64,000 bases of DNA, from assembly GCA_030549335.1 (NCBI GenBank), contig CM060188.1, positions 40,947,696-41,011,695 on the forward strand, written 5' to 3'. The DNA comes from Pontederia crassipes (Eukaryota; Streptophyta; Magnoliopsida; Commelinales; Pontederiaceae). The notes below the pieces were generated by a model, which was given only the letters and a program-made list of their open reading frames with translations, was not told where the DNA came from and ran no database searches. The translations under genes and the position numbers were made by a program. This document shows positions 35,092-49,277 of the stretch, in pieces (the stretch's first letter is position 1; each line of letters starts with the position of its first letter).

Positions 35092-37368
35092 TGTAACAAC
35101 CAACAAAAAGATAAAAAAAAAAGAGAAAAGAAAACAAATTGTGATGGGTGGCCGAGCAAAACACATGGGAAATTAAAAATCAAATCCCACTCAAAGTTTG
35201 AAAGGAAAGAAAAATTAAATCTAATCTCTTCAAATTTAATTTTGAGAAGAAGATTAGATTAAAATAAAAACCTTATCAGATATATATATATATATATATA
35301 TGTATATGAGAGGTATTCACGAGAGAATTGAGGGAGATAAAAATCAATTGGCCATTAAATTTCTGGTTCCAGCAATCTCACGAATCCTTCCCGGTTTTCC
35401 TTCGTTCCCCTCCTACGCGATCCGAAGTAGGGAGATTTCTGCGCAAGGACAAAATTCGAGAGGAGGGACAGCAAGAGAACCGAGAGGGAACAAGGGCGGA
35501 TTCGAACGGATTTTTTTTAACGAATCAAGGGTAGGATCCATCGCGTCCAGGTGGGTGAATCGAAATCACCTTGCATGGCCTCTGAATTATCTCAATTCAT
35601 GCCCGAATCGTTATGAAAAGAATATGAATATGATTCAAGTTATTGTTTTTAATTGTTTGATTTCTTGAATTCTTTGATTGGTTGATTGTTGCATGCATAG
35701 TTATTTTCTGTTTGTTATATTTCTGTATTATTGATTGCTAAGGTGTAAGATTTAGAGGGGATTTCGTTTTCGGTCTTATAACGCAATTTAATTTCTAAAA
35801 GTAGAAGTATTACGGCCGTAAAAAAAATGTTTGGCCGTAATTTTCTTACGGTCGAGAAAAGGGATAGAGAGGTAGAGAATTTCGGCCGTAAAGGAGAAAA
35901 AAAAATGGAGACGAGTTTTACGGCCGAGAAGTTGGGAGAGAGAAAAGAAGAGAGAGAAAGGGGAAATAGATTGTTACGGCCGAAGAGTTAGGTTTTCGGC
36001 CGTAATAAAATAGAAAAGATAGAGAGAGGGATGATGTCGGCCGTAAAAGATGTCGGCCGTAATAGATGTCGACCGTAACAGATGAGTTTTACGATCGTAA
36101 AAATCCGAGAAGTTGGGAGAGAGAGAAACGAAGAGAGAGAAAAGGGAAGATGGATTGTTACGGCCAAAGAGTATAGTTTTACGGCCGTAACGGGATAGGC
36201 CGTAACGGATGGGCGTAACAGATGATGGCCGTAACGAAATAAGAGTTGAATTATTACGGCCGAAGTAGAATAGAAAATAGGGTTTTTACGGCCGTAACAT
36301 AATAAAGGTTAATTTTTTTTGGCCGTAAAGTGAAAGAAATTCTTGGGCGTAAAATCCAAAGGATTAGGGTTTTACGGCCGTAAAGTGGAGGAGATTCTTT
36401 GGGCGTAAAATCCAGCAAAATTCACCTATTAATCTCTCTTTATTTTTATATGAATATTATTGATTTCTTTATAATTCCAACATGAACTCTTTGTCTTGAT
36501 TCACCTCATACCGATCATATCTCCTTCATCACATGATACAAAGAATGAAAAGATAATAAAAGTGATTAATAAGTTCAGATGAAAGATTAATGATGGGTTG
36601 CCAGTCCAAGCCAAGTGCATCAAGATAAGGGTCGCTCCCTTGATCATGGTTTGATCACCCATTGACCCGCACAAGGCCGTATCGTTTGCTGGGCATACCC
36701 CAAGAATTAAAGGCACCTCAAAGTCACCCTGATTGTTAATTAATAACCAAGATCGACAAGCATGTTCAAGTTCAAGTTCAAGTTCAAGTCAAGTCAAGTA
36801 TGTCATGATTCCAAGTTTACTATGTACTATTGATCCTCATGATTCATGATATCGCTGATCTTATCCTTATTATGATCCATGATACTTATATGTTATCTTT
36901 CATGTTCAAGTTAAGCCTGATTAATTATCGCTGATTATTATATTCATGTTATGCATTGTATATCATGTGGTTCTCCACTAGGCTGTAAAGCTTACGGGAG
37001 GACCTCCTCCCCTGTGTCTGATTTCCACAGGACCAGGTCAGTAACGTGGTGGAGTAGGCGTGTGGTGATGAGGCTCTGACGATAGGACAGCACATGAACC
37101 ATAGGGCTTTTAGAGTGTTATTTAGTTTTCATTTACCTTCCGCAATTTAAATTCATGATGTAGAACTCAGTTTATCTCTTAGTAATGACATAGTTACTTT
37201 TAGACTTCCGCAATTAAAGTTATAATTTATCTTTATTTCTTTTCTTCCGCTGACGTGTCTCGGTTCTTGACTGAGATATGGTCAATATTATGGTCAAGTT
37301 ATAGCATGACGTAGCGTCTCCAGATTGGTCTTCGCCACGTGGCGGGGGTTCGATTTGGGGGCGTTACA
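35092..37368 (+). mobile_element. LTR 2 of the young chromovirus-like array
   Basis: TGTAACAACC...GGGGGCGTTACA, 2.28 kb. Differs from LTR 1 by about a dozen substitutions seen by eye, a shorter TA run (35280-35301) and A-run changes, so the two copies are more than 99% identical and young. The right flank is TATTAAGTTAA. The left boundary of the array is truncated, so a target duplication cannot be tested with confidence. Confidence 0.85.
35810..36416. repeat. array of ACGGCCGTAA palindromes in LTR 2
   Basis: Same array as in LTR 1, with a few base changes; two of them restore the motif relative to LTR 1 (GGCCGTAATAAAA for GGCCATAATAAAA, and GGCCGTAAAGTG for TGCCGTAAAGTG). Confidence 0.9.
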
Positions 37369-38285
37369 TATTAAGTTAATCTTAAAATTGTTATAAGCAA
37401 TATAAAATATGTAACATAAATAATGTAAGATCAAAAACAAAAAAAGAGACATAGGGGATATGATTATTTTGATAATGACATCACTATTATCACTTAAAAA
37501 CATACTATTGTCATAGAGTGATAATAGTTTTGCCCTTTTAAGAAATGGGATCGGGATACAGAACCCCACTCCGTGAACTTCTGATCACCAAAATTAATAT
37601 TAAATTATTTAAGTTTTAATAATAATTTAATATTTTAAAAATATTTTATGTGTTTTAATATTTTTTTAATAAAATAATATATTGCATTATTTTTAACTAA
37701 TTATATTGAAATGATACATTTACTATTTTATAATTTTTCAAAGAGATTATTTGATTATTATATTATAAAAAAAGGATGAAAATTCGAGTCAGAGAAAAAT
37801 GGATGGAGGAGATGTGAGGATCAAGGCCTCAAGGGCAGGAGTAGAATTAGTCCCTCCCGGGGTGATATAATATTTGAATTTCGTTTCCTTTCAAATTCAC
37901 CAAAATGCTAAACTCCTTTTCTTTTATTTTTTTTTTTCCCTTTTCAAAAGGGATGCTTTTAAATTATTGAAATAATGACCGGTTGGTTTGGCTTTCGCAA
38001 GTATTCTTCTCTCCCGGTCCCGATAGAAGAAGACATTAAAGTTAAAAGTGCTACTGTTTGGTGCCATGATAGTCATGCAATTAGCCAATTAGCAGCAGCT
38101 CCCGCAGCTCCTTTGGTCACCTTGAAAAGATTGCCACATTCCCTGCGTGTATGCAATAAGGTGATAATATTCCAGAATTCAGCAACAGACGTAAAAAAAA
38201 AATGCCAGAGGTTGGCGATGTGACAATGTATCATCACGCTTGTCCTTTGGCACGTACATATTATGCTAGAGTAGAAGCTCCATGC
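37369..38285. other. AT-rich intergenic sequence upstream of the ALOG gene
   Basis: No gene recognised. The open frame at 37975-38223 (82 codons) has no identifiable domain and no supporting context. Confidence 0.45.
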
Positions 38286-39226
<941 letters not shown>

Positions 39227-39928
39227 ATGCCATACATGGAGATGATACCAAGTGCAGCAGGCATCCTTCCAACGGACGGCTTCAATATGGCACCCAATCC
39301 CAAGTTCTCCTCCGCCCCTGCCGCTGCTACTGCGGCTGCTACGGCCGCTACTGTTGTGGCCTCGCCATCTTTGTCGTCAGCACCGGCGGCAGCCCCCTTG
39401 CCGAGCCGGTATGAGTCGCAGAAGCGGCGGGACTGGAACACCTTTGGACAGTATCTGAAGAATCACCGGCCCCCGATGCCACTGTCCCGGTGCAACGGTA
39501 CGCACGTCCTCGATTTCTTGCGTTACCTCGACCAGTTCGGCAAGACGAAGGTCCACACGCCGTTGTGCCCCTTCTTCGGACACCCAAACCCACCTGCTCC
39601 GTGTCCTTGCCCGCTTCGCCAGGCGTGGGGGTCTCTGGACGCTCTCATAGGTCGCCTGCGCGCGGCGTTCGAAGAGAACGGAGGCAAGCCAGAGATGAAT
39701 CCCTTCGGGGCGAGGGCCGTGAGGATGTACCTCCGTGAGATCCGGGAGATGCAAGCCAAGGCCCGGGGCATCAGCTACGACAAGAAGAAGCGAAAGAAGC
39801 CGCCGCAGAAACAGCAGCAGCAGCTTCCACTGCCGCTAGTGCCACTTTGCCGCAATCCCCTGATCCCACCGCCTGGTCTGCCGGCCTGTGCAGCACCTAC
39901 GCCTTCACCAGTGTTCCATGAAAAGTAG
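39227..39928 (+). CDS. ALOG-domain transcription factor (LSH/G1-like)
   Basis: A 233-residue protein of the ALOG family (Arabidopsis LSH, Oryza G1/TAWAWA1), nuclear DNA-binding proteins that control meristem and organ-boundary identity and inflorescence form. The ALOG domain runs from about residue 61 to 185: [40 protein letters not shown], the zinc-ribbon insert with H, C, H, C, C ([20 protein letters not shown]), then [40 protein letters not shown] and [15 protein letters not shown]. The last basic run is the usual nuclear signal. An alanine/serine-rich N-terminal tail and a glutamine/proline/leucine-rich C-terminal tail flank it, as in most members. ATG 39227 is the first of three close in-frame starts (39227, 39236, 39242). 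The coding part is intronless and GC-rich in AT-rich surroundings. Which family member it is cannot be told from the domain alone. Confidence 0.96.
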   Translation: MPYMEMIPSAAGILPTDGFNMAPNPKFSSAPAAATAAATAATVVASPSLSSAPAAAPLPSRYESQKRRDWNTFGQYLKNHRPPMPLSRCNGTHVLDFLRYLDQFGKTKVHTPLCPFFGHPNPPAPCPCPLRQAWGSLDALIGRLRAAFEENGGKPEMNPFGARAVRMYLREIREMQAKARGISYDKKKRKKPPQKQQQQLPLPLVPLCRNPLIPPPGLPACAAPTPSPVFHEK

Positions 39929-40130
39929 AGACTACTGAGCATGCATGATGTGCGCTACGCATTTACTGTTAGTATCTATATATGTATTATGGTATAAAAA
40001 ATTAGTGTACTTACGTGGCTCGTTTCAAGCTTTTAAGCTTCATGTTCTCTCTTTTCAAGCTTTTAAGCTTCATTATCTGTTGTCCGGTACTCCATCTACG
40101 ACCTTAATTGTCCTTCTATAAATAAATTAT
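39929..40130 (+). other. 3' flank of the ALOG gene with a 30-bp spaced repeat
   Basis: TTTCAAGCTTTTAAGCTTCAT occurs at 40023-40043 and 40053-40073. AATAAATTATT at 40120-40130 may serve as poly(A) signal. These are likely 3' UTR features. Confidence 0.45.
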
Positions 40131-40824
40131 TGATAACTATCAGTTGATATTATTTCTTATATATGTAGCAGATAGTATAATGTTTTCTAGGAGACGGACG
40201 TTCTTGGATCTCTCATGCTTACATGGTAGGGTTTTCGATGCTAAAATCGTACCATTAATTAATCGTTCATGTGCATTTCTCTTGCTTAGTTCCCTCACAT
40301 TTTCGTGACCAAATGAAAGTTTATTCTGCATGATAATTATTACTGGCAGCAGAAGGCAGCCACGCACACACTCTCCATTTCAGCAAACACTTGGACAAGC
40401 CTTCTGATCTCTTTTTCTTTGGCTTCTCCTGTTTCTTGTGGGGAGCAACCTTCAAAGGGAAAAAAAAAGAAACAGCTGAGTATGTCTTGTCAATTTTTGT
40501 TTCATTTCACTACCATTTTTGTGTTAGATTGCATCCGATCGAGTGGATACCCATTGGATTCTGCCATGTCTTACATACTGTGTTGTCTCATAAATATATT
40601 AACTTAGAACTGTGATCCTTGTTGCAGTCATTAATTTGGTCCTACTTTGTATGCAGCATGGTTTGTCCTTTTCCTTTTCGTTCACCTGGTGTTATATACT
40701 CGCACAGGAAGTCTTCATGACTCCACAGGAAGGACATAATTAATAGACAACCTCTATTATCATCAACTAATTAAGTACGTGTGCGTTGATTAAATCAAGA
40801 TCCAACGTCATAAGATCTTTTTAG

Positions 40825-40864
<40 letters not shown>

Positions 40865-43388
40865 CAACATATTTTTATACCATAAGATGCTCGCGCTTAA
40901 TTAACATGCTTAATTTGATTAGTGTGTTATTTATCTCTTCTTCCTATTTGTATGGTAAGCAATGGCATATATGTTTTGTATGTACATTTTACAACAATTT
41001 GTTCTTGAAGCAAATTAATTAATGGATGTTCCTTTTCTCAAGCTATCTTGTGAAAATTAAGATGTCACAATTAATTCGCAATGACAATCTATTTGTTTAA
41101 TATATGCATGTGAGAATGTTGGGCCGCGTATTATACAAGTTTTTCTTTGTTTTCTCTCTTTTCTATTTGTTTAATATATGTCTTATGAAAGTATATACAT
41201 ATTTTGTTCTCCACCAATTACGGTTTAATATATGTTTAATATATGTCGTATGAAACTAGTTACGGTTTGCTTTCCGATTTGATTATTTATAGTTCGTACT
41301 TCATCAATCATTATATAGTACTGAAAATCTTTGATGTTTTTCCTATTATAAAAGAAGTGCGAAAAGATAAATTTTCTTTGAATCATGTTCGAAATATAAT
41401 ACATGCATATCGTAAAACGATCGATCGTTTGCCTAAATTTTCATTGATAATCAATGATTTTTCAAGCACTGGTGAGAAATTAGTTTTGTAGTTCCATGAT
41501 AAGTGAATCTTCAGTTGCAAAATAAATGTAAGTAGTTAATATATTTGAATCGTTTGGCCATCCTAAAAGCTTAGCATATATTTGTAAGATATATGGAAAT
41601 TAGCAATAGTCTTCTCGCGGATGCAAGGTTTAAGAATGCTATTTCATATATGCACATGCAATGATGCATGCATAGATCTTAAATTATGGACGGCATTCAA
41701 GCTACTGATAGTTTCGTAAATCCAAAACAACTTTGCATCGCATGCTTTGTTGTCTTCTAAAAAAACAAATATGTTTCCTTTTTTTGGCATGCATATAAGA
41801 CCATATTCTCTTGAATTTTTTTCATAGCTTCCTTTGTGAATTGGCTTAAAACTTGCAGGAAAGGGCTCTTTCATTTATCATTTCTTATGTGTCTTATATC
41901 CATGCAGTGCATTGATCTATGCCAACTACGCTTCAAATGAGGTTCTGGAGTTTGTATAGAAAGACAAATATTTCCTCACTGGCTTCATAATAATTGATTC
42001 GATATACATAAGGACAATAAGGGAAACGTACCCACTGGTATTTCATTGTAATATAATATAGATAATAGGCTCATGTGTCATCAATCACATGTATGTTTAC
42101 GTACTCACTATTTGTAGCGGAGCCAAACAATTATCAAATATTATTATCAAATATTTGAAGTATAAAATGATATTAAAAAGGAAAATTCAAATGTATGGTC
42201 AAGAAATGTATTCTCCCAATGGTATAAATAATAAAATAATATTATATGTATTTAAATCATAAAATTCTTTTACATAAGATAAAAAATTATTATTCTCCTA
42301 ATGAAGATTATTTGTTTCAAATAGTTATTTGACATGATTATTAATTACATTGTTATTACTTTCTAATGTAAGAATATTTATAACTATGGAACAGAATAAT
42401 AATTATGTAAATGTAAATCTAACATAATAATATTTATTGTCATGATATGAATTTAACCATCAATAAAAAAGATAAATAAATAGGTGGGAAAAATTCATCA
42501 TTACAAAATAATCTAAATATGGAATTATTTTCTCATATGTAAAATTTATTGTGTAATAAATTTTTTAAGTTCAGTAAAAAATGGAATAAAATAAATTATG
42601 GATTCAAGCCATGTGACAAAAATAAAAAATATGATTAAATAAGACAGAAATGCACAATTAAAAAGAGATAAAAATATTTAATAAAATGTGATCTATTTTT
42701 TATTAAAATAATAGAAATAAATGATATTTCTATGAAAGTAAGTTAAAGAAGATTAATATATTCATTATCAAATAAAAAAGTAATTAATAAAAAATGAGTG
42801 ATTGTCAAGACTCAAACCTGGAGGACTAATAGACCTTCAACCACATTTAACCAAATAGAGCCACCTATTACTTGTGATGCACTATTACGACTAGAATATT
42901 TATCCAGTCGGTGCACTTGCATCCATTAGAACTCATGTGGCTTCATCACAGCTCAGTACCTATAGAATTCTTAGTGTGCTGATTAGTTTATTATAGTAGT
43001 TGAATGCAAACTAATTAAATAAGAGTCTCCGCCTATATATTCAAACTTTTGCGTGCCAAATTTAAGAAATATAACTTTGCTAATTCATCTATTTATAAGT
43101 TCGCCTTGAGATATATGTTTTTCAATGAAAGTTGATATATTTTTTTATATCAAGTCAATTGAATCCAAAACAATCATTTTTTTAGGGGGTGAAATTAAAT
43201 TTGTGAAAGATTACAGTTAAGCATCACAATTTGAATGCACATGATGTGAGAGAAATGAAGTTGAATCCCAAAAGTCACAACGTTGTGGATGGGGGATCTG
43301 TAAAGCAACAAGATCAAGGAGACAAAACAATTAGAATTCAATAACTCTGTTAAAGAGACAAAGTGTCTCTATGTATAGGCACAGAATT
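40131..43388. other. AT-rich intergenic sequence
   Basis: Contains a TA microsatellite at 40826-40862. The open frames at 41243-41491 and 41644-41874 (minus) show no domain. No RNA gene or transposon ends recognised. Confidence 0.45.
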
Positions 43389-43391
43389 TCT

Positions 43392-46066
43392 CACTACAAG
43401 AAATTTGTCATTTAGCGACGCAAAATAGCGACGCAAAACTATGCTACTCTAATTCGACTCTACTAGCGTTTAAATAGCAACGATGTTGGGTTGACAAGAT
43501 CAAACGCTAATTGCTTGACAGTGGCGTAGACTTAGCGTTACAAGAAGTCGACGCCAAATACGATGCCATAGCGGCGCTTTGTAGACGCTATTATCACACG
43601 CCAAGGCTGAAAATTACGTGGTAAATTATAGCGTTGTATTAGCGTCGATAAGACGTGACACAAGTTAGCATCAATAACAATGCGGCACTAAATCGACGCA
43701 AGTTTAGGATGCGATTTTAGCGTCTATAACTATATATGTTATTTATACTGAATACAAACATATATATGCCTACCTATACATATACATATACATATATAAC
43801 TGCGACGCTACTTCGCATACATATACATACTATATAATACTATATACTATACTTAACCACTATATAATACACCATATTATACTATATTATTCTATTATAT
43901 AATATACAAAAATTAGTACACCATGCAATACATACATTATACTCCAATTCTCAAATTCCAAAATTAGGAGAATAGTGCTTCTTCATTTTTCATGGGATTC
44001 AAATGGCGATTGTCGAAGATCCGACCATCGGACCATCATAAAATTTGTATCGCTTGTAGACCACAACAACACAGATTTTTTAGTATTTTTTGAAAATTTT
44101 AGGAGGTCGGATGGTAGAGTTAAGAACCTAAGAAAATAAAGGCTTTCGACGGTCGCTAACATGAGTCCGGTAGGAATCAGTCAAAATGAAAATTACAACT
44201 CATAGAGATCGACGCAAGCTCTCCGGCCGTGCAAGAATCGTGGTGATCGGAGGTCGAAAGAAATTCAATAAAATGAGCAAAGTTTTAAAATAGAAATGGT
44301 CGGTTCTCCGCGGTCCTCACTCGGATTGCCACAAAAAAATAGACATTTCGAAGGGCTCGAGTAGATTGGGCATGCAAATCTTTCACGTTTCACGTCTTTT
44401 TCGTTTCTTCCGATTCTCAAAATACCTATTTTTTATAATTATAAAAATTCTTCAAAATTTTTGCCCCATCTAAGAAATCTAAAAATGTGCGTTCTAAAAA
44501 ATTGGACCATTCAAGAGTGCTCAGAATGGTCCCATTTAGTTGGCATAGAGTTTTCAAATTTTTTTGAGAAATGCTGATTTTCTTAGAATTTTTTTGTATC
44601 CAAATTTAAAAAGAGTATTCAATTATTTTGGCGCCACTGCAACATCGTAATAGCAACATCCTCATCCTAGCGTCACAGTAGCATCCCAATCGCGTCGTCT
44701 ATTTGCAATGCCACTCTTAATAGCATCATAATAACGTCGTCAGTTTGGGATGCTAATTTAGCGTCTAAGCATTACGACGCTAATTCGACGTGTTGTTCTA
44801 CTTTAGTGACACGACATTGGAGGCGCCAAAGTGAGGTGCTATGCAACATACTTTATAAATGATTATCTATAAGAATTGAATTAAAATGGCGCCACATTAG
44901 CGTCGCCGTAGCGTCGCAATAAAGTACGTCGCTAGTTGGCGATTCATGTGTCCATCGAAGAACGAATCATAACCTTCCATTTTCTTTTATCCAATGCTCC
45001 TCACGTGTTCTCCATCTTCTGTGCCCACTTCGTCTTCTCCTTCATATTCGTCTTTTTCACATTCGTCCCTTCATCTTCTGCGTGCTTCGCCCTCTGCCCC
45101 GATGACTCAGCTGCCACCGCTTCTCCCTCTGCCCCGACGACTCAGCCGCCGCCGCTTCGCCCTCTGCCCCGACGACTCAGCCTCTGCCGCTTCGCCCTCT
45201 GCCCCGATGACTCAGCCGCCGCTTCGCCCTCTGCCCTAACGATTTTGCTGCCGCCGCCGCCGCTTCTCCCTTTGCCCCAATGACTTCGCCTTCTGCCTCC
45301 GACGACTCCGCCCTCTACCTCCGACGACTCCGCTGCCATCTCTTCACCCTCTACCCCCGATGACTCCACCACCGTTTTGTCCCCACCCCGCCCAAGATCC
45401 CTCCCTCCAACCCTTTCTCCTCCCCTCTACCTGACGTGGCCATCTACTACCGCTACTGTCGGAGGAGAAGGAGCGCGAGGATGCTGAGAAGTGGGGGAGC
45501 TGTTGAATTTTGATTTTGATTGTATTGAACTGTAAAATTTTAAGGAATTTACAATTTTGATGAACGATGTGAATTGAATGTAATTTTGATTTTTTTTTAG
45601 ATTCTAGATGATGATAATTGAATGTAAAATCAATTGAAATCTTAAGATGTCTCCGACGTGAATATTGGGATCGTGACGGTTTACATGACTATATAAAATA
45701 TTATTTAGCATCGGCAAACAACGTCGTTAGCGTCGTGATGTATGATTGCATTTGCGCCTGAATAATGTCACCATGGCATCACCCTTAATAGCGTCATGTT
45801 AGCATCGACTTCTGAGATGCTAAAAGTGATTCCCCATCCTGCAAATAGTGTCACCTTTGCGTCGTTGTAGCGCTGCGTGTCGACACGGTAATAATGTCAC
45901 AAACTTGTGGGCGCGGATGCGACGCTAATAGCGTCGTAACTTTTGCGTCGCCACATCTGTAACGCCAATTCGATACTAATGTGTCGCTACTTTGATCAGT
46001 GCCTAGTTAGCGACGCATTAGTGTCTATATTATGGTGTCTCCAATATTGATCAATTTCTTGTAGTG
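43392..46066. mobile_element. complete non-autonomous CACTA transposon
   Basis: Starts CACTACAAGAAATTTG at 43392 and ends ...TCAATTTCTTGTAGTG at 46066. The ends are perfect inverted repeats over CACTACAAGAAATT(T/G) and are flanked by the 3-bp duplication TCT (43389-43391 and 46067-46069), exactly as CACTA elements require. Subterminal regions are packed with TAGCGTCG / GCGACGCTA words (about 43415-43740 and 44630-44940, 45700-46030), the expected transposase-binding array. No transposase frame is present. Length is 2.68 kb. The middle carries a GC-rich minisatellite (45080-45370). Confidence 0.92.
45080..45370. repeat. GC-rich minisatellite inside the CACTA element
   Basis: Repeated word GCCCTCTGCCCCGACGACTC in units of roughly 33-39 bases with variable GCCGCC spacers. 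The period keeps frames open (for example 44936-45283), giving serine/proline/alanine-rich text that is not a recognised protein. It could derive from a captured host exon. Confidence 0.7.
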
Positions 46067-46069
46067 TCT

Positions 46070-47783
46070 CTTATCAACAACTCTATGAATTTATTTATTG
46101 AAGAAAAAAGATCTTGGCACATATAATACAATGTTGGCGGCTTTGTGACTTTACTCAATAACTCATAACTGATAAAATCAGACACACAATACTTATATTT
46201 CTATTCTTCCACAATCTAAGCAAGTCATATTAAGGGATCAATTTATAGCAAATGGGTAGAAAATGCTTATTGACGAGAATATTTGCAAGATGAACCATAC
46301 TAGAGGCATGTCCAATATAAATTTTGCTGTCATGAACTCAATCTCAAACAAAGTGATAGATCAATATAAATATGTTTAGAATGACAACTAAAGATAGGGT
46401 GAGCACATGCACTATGAAAAAAAATAGTTCTGGTGTTGAGTTACAAGATATCAAGAGGGGATGAATTAGTGCTTAAAGTTAATTTATTAAATTTATCATA
46501 AAAGTATAAAATCAATTAATAAAATTTTAATTACAACACAATTAGAATAAGGAGGACAATTAGAATCCAAACTCAAAGACAAATTTGATGAGTTTTGAAT
46601 GCCTTCATTTATTTCTAAAAGAATGAGGAAGAAAACTTTTATACGGCACCATCTTTTCTCTGCTTAATATATAGGCACACCTCTTATCACAATAAACTTA
46701 ATTACACCACACTCTTTTCTCCAGTTCGTGAGTTAAGATGATGATCCCGCATACTGTAGAGCACATTATCATGATTATAAATTAAAGTCACACAATCAAG
46801 CTCTCTTTTACAATAACATTTCAGACAAGAGAGTACAAAGAATGAGAGAAGAAGAGATATACAAATAGGGATATAAATGCTCCAAGTGATAAAAAAAATG
46901 ATTTAGTCTTGTGTGGCTTCATCATTTTTTATAGATTGTTATGGATTTGCCATATGTAACAATGCATAATAATAGAAATATAATTATGTCAAATCAAGTA
47001 ATAAATATTAGTGTCAAATTTACGAGAATTAATTTATCTTATCTAGTTGGATGATAAAGATCAGATATTGTTATAAAAAACTTAAATGAATGTTAAATTG
47101 ATGTAATCCAAAACTATAATAAATGAGAAGTGTTCATATAAGATAAATGTTAGGTGTAATTATGTAACTATCTCCTTGTTGTTACTTTGAAGATTTGATT
47201 TTAAAAATATATAAATTATATGATGGAAAGTATGCTTAAAGATAGAGTCAATATAAATGACCAAATTATCTTATCTAAATATTATATAGAGACAATTAAA
47301 CTAGATTTATCTGTAACTTTAGACAAATATACATTAAAGATGCAATAATATATAAAAACATTTCAATTGGGTAGTATCTAAATTTCAAGTGAGTAGATAG
47401 AAATGACATAAAATATTTATTAAAATGAGAAAAGACAATCAATTAAGGAGTTAAAAATAACCCACTCCATAGTACCAATTAGTTAAAATCAAACATCTCA
47501 TAAGATAGTATTAACAGAAACATTCATATTAAAAAATAAATATTACTCAAAGATCTAACAAGGTTCAACAAAACTAATCCTAACTAGGGCTTTATCCCAT
47601 ACATGTAAAGATTGACATGATTACAATGGAGAAGTGAAATAGTAGAAAAGATAACAAAAATAAAAATCTAACTTTTCGACTTCTAGACTCTTCTGAATGA
47701 ATTTCACCTAGTAACAACTCGAGGCTCTCTCTATGTTCCTTTGCAATGATGCTCTAAACTTGAGATTGGGTTGAATAAAAGGT

Positions 47784-47820
<37 letters not shown>

Positions 47821-48739
47821 TGGAGATTTATTTACATGCGAATTTGTACCCTGAAGGTTGCATCATATGGAAAAATGCATTTTGTGACATCACCAATTAA
47901 ATAATATTCATTAACTAAAAATATTGATTTTTTGCAAGTTAACATAGACTGTTTGTGATGCACACGTCAAGTGTTGTATGACAGTGCAACTGTTAATCAC
48001 ATCCGTTATTTGACATGTTAACAAATATGACCCATTATGTGAGAATATATATCATTTCGTATGTCGGCGTAGAGATTTTATTCGTCACGAAATCCACAAC
48101 AACGAAAAATGATATGTGCTTTTAAAGAATGGTCATAATCATATTCCATATTTGACAAATAATCATGAAAATAATTTGATTTAAATAATTTAAAATAAAA
48201 TGTATCTTTCTAGGAATGTTCATAAGAGGGTTTCACTTTCAAATAATGATCATAAGAGTTTATAAATTTCTTATGATAATCATGAGTTTTTGGATTTAAA
48301 CGAATAAAAATATTTTGCAAAATATCCATGTGGGCGATGCATGTAAGACCTAACACATTTTAGTAGTATATTTTAATTAGTTTTTCTGTAATTTAATTAT
48401 TATTTGTGTATATTTATCAAGTTCAAGGAAAAATGATTATATTAACATCTATAAGCTTCGACAACTATTCATATTACCATCAATTACAAGATACCAATCA
48501 TTTTGATAGAGCTTAGATAAGTTACGACCTAAGAAATTTTTATCTTGGTGACCTGTGAATGACATATTTCTCTGACGTAGCAACACCTAGTTGATCCATC
48601 TAATAATCATGAAGAAGCATGGTTCTATCTGAGAAGACTTATTATCTTAACAAACCCAAATCATAGTTGCGATGGAGATTAATTTCAATCATTTGACTGA
48701 TCCATCATGATAAATAATTATGCCTAGTCGTACCCTATA
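46070..48739. other. AT-rich intergenic sequence
   Basis: No gene recognised. The only singular structure is the G run listed separately. Confidence 0.5.
47784..47817. repeat. 34-base G homopolymer
   Basis: An uninterrupted run of 34 G residues preceded by GGT, in AT-rich DNA. Such runs form G-quadruplexes and are also typical of sequencing or assembly error, so its length should not be trusted. Confidence 0.85.
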
Positions 48740-48852
48740 AATTAAAGTCTCATAGCTGCAGCAATAGCTCATGCTCTAAGGGTTGGGCATTCGGCAACGA
48801 TTGAAGTCGCAGCTTCTAAAGAATGTACAACTGAGAGAAAGGAGAGAGTGCA

Positions 48853-49068
48853 ATGGTCAAAGATGCAACTGCAACTCTGATCAAGTTTTTAAGCCCGTCG
48901 ACGCTGAAAATTTTTAGAGATGTCTTAGTTTCGATTTTTACTACTATGACCTATTATGTCTCTCCTAATTTCTACGATGAACTTCGTTTGTTATTTCAGC
49001 TATTTTTTAGGAGATGTTTAATTGAGGGGAGGCAGTTTGAACCCTATTGTCTTTTTATTATTTATTAA
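48853..49068 (+). CDS. small open frame with a promoter-like upstream region, unidentified
   Basis: A 71-codon frame starting at ATG 48853. About 115 bases upstream is 'ccctataaattaaag' (48735-48749), a good TATA-box context, followed by a purine-rich leader ('gagagaaaggagagagtgcaatgg'). The predicted peptide begins MVKDATATLIKFLSPSTLKI and is hydrophobic and aromatic-rich; no family recognised. It may be the first exon of a degraded gene or chance. No partner exon was found. Confidence 0.25.
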   Translation: MVKDATATLIKFLSPSTLKIFRDVLVSIFTTMTYYVSPNFYDELRLLFQLFFRRCLIEGRQFEPYCLFIIY

Positions 49069-49277
49069 TCATGACCAACACTTTTGATTAGTTAAATTAT
49101 TTTTTGTAAAGTAATTTACACCAATTTATGGAGTACTTAATTTTAAGGTTTATGAGGCTAATTAATTAATTTTATTTGAGATTATTAATTGACAAAAAAA
49201 TAATAACTAGTACGTGGAAAACTAAATTTGTATGACCTATTAATTTCTACTAGTTTATATATTGATTCATAATTTAG

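Noticed and set aside
26699..37369. Reading the 4.45-kb repeats as the two LTRs of a large retrotransposon derivative (LARD type)
   Set aside because: Internal TGTAAC starts right after polypurine tracts at 28875 and 35092, and a chromodomain remnant upstream of them, show that each repeat is internal region plus a 2.3-kb LTR.
44936..45283. 115-codon open frame with alanine/proline/serine-rich repeats
   Set aside because: It is a translation of the GC-rich minisatellite inside the CACTA element; the overlapping frames are equally open.
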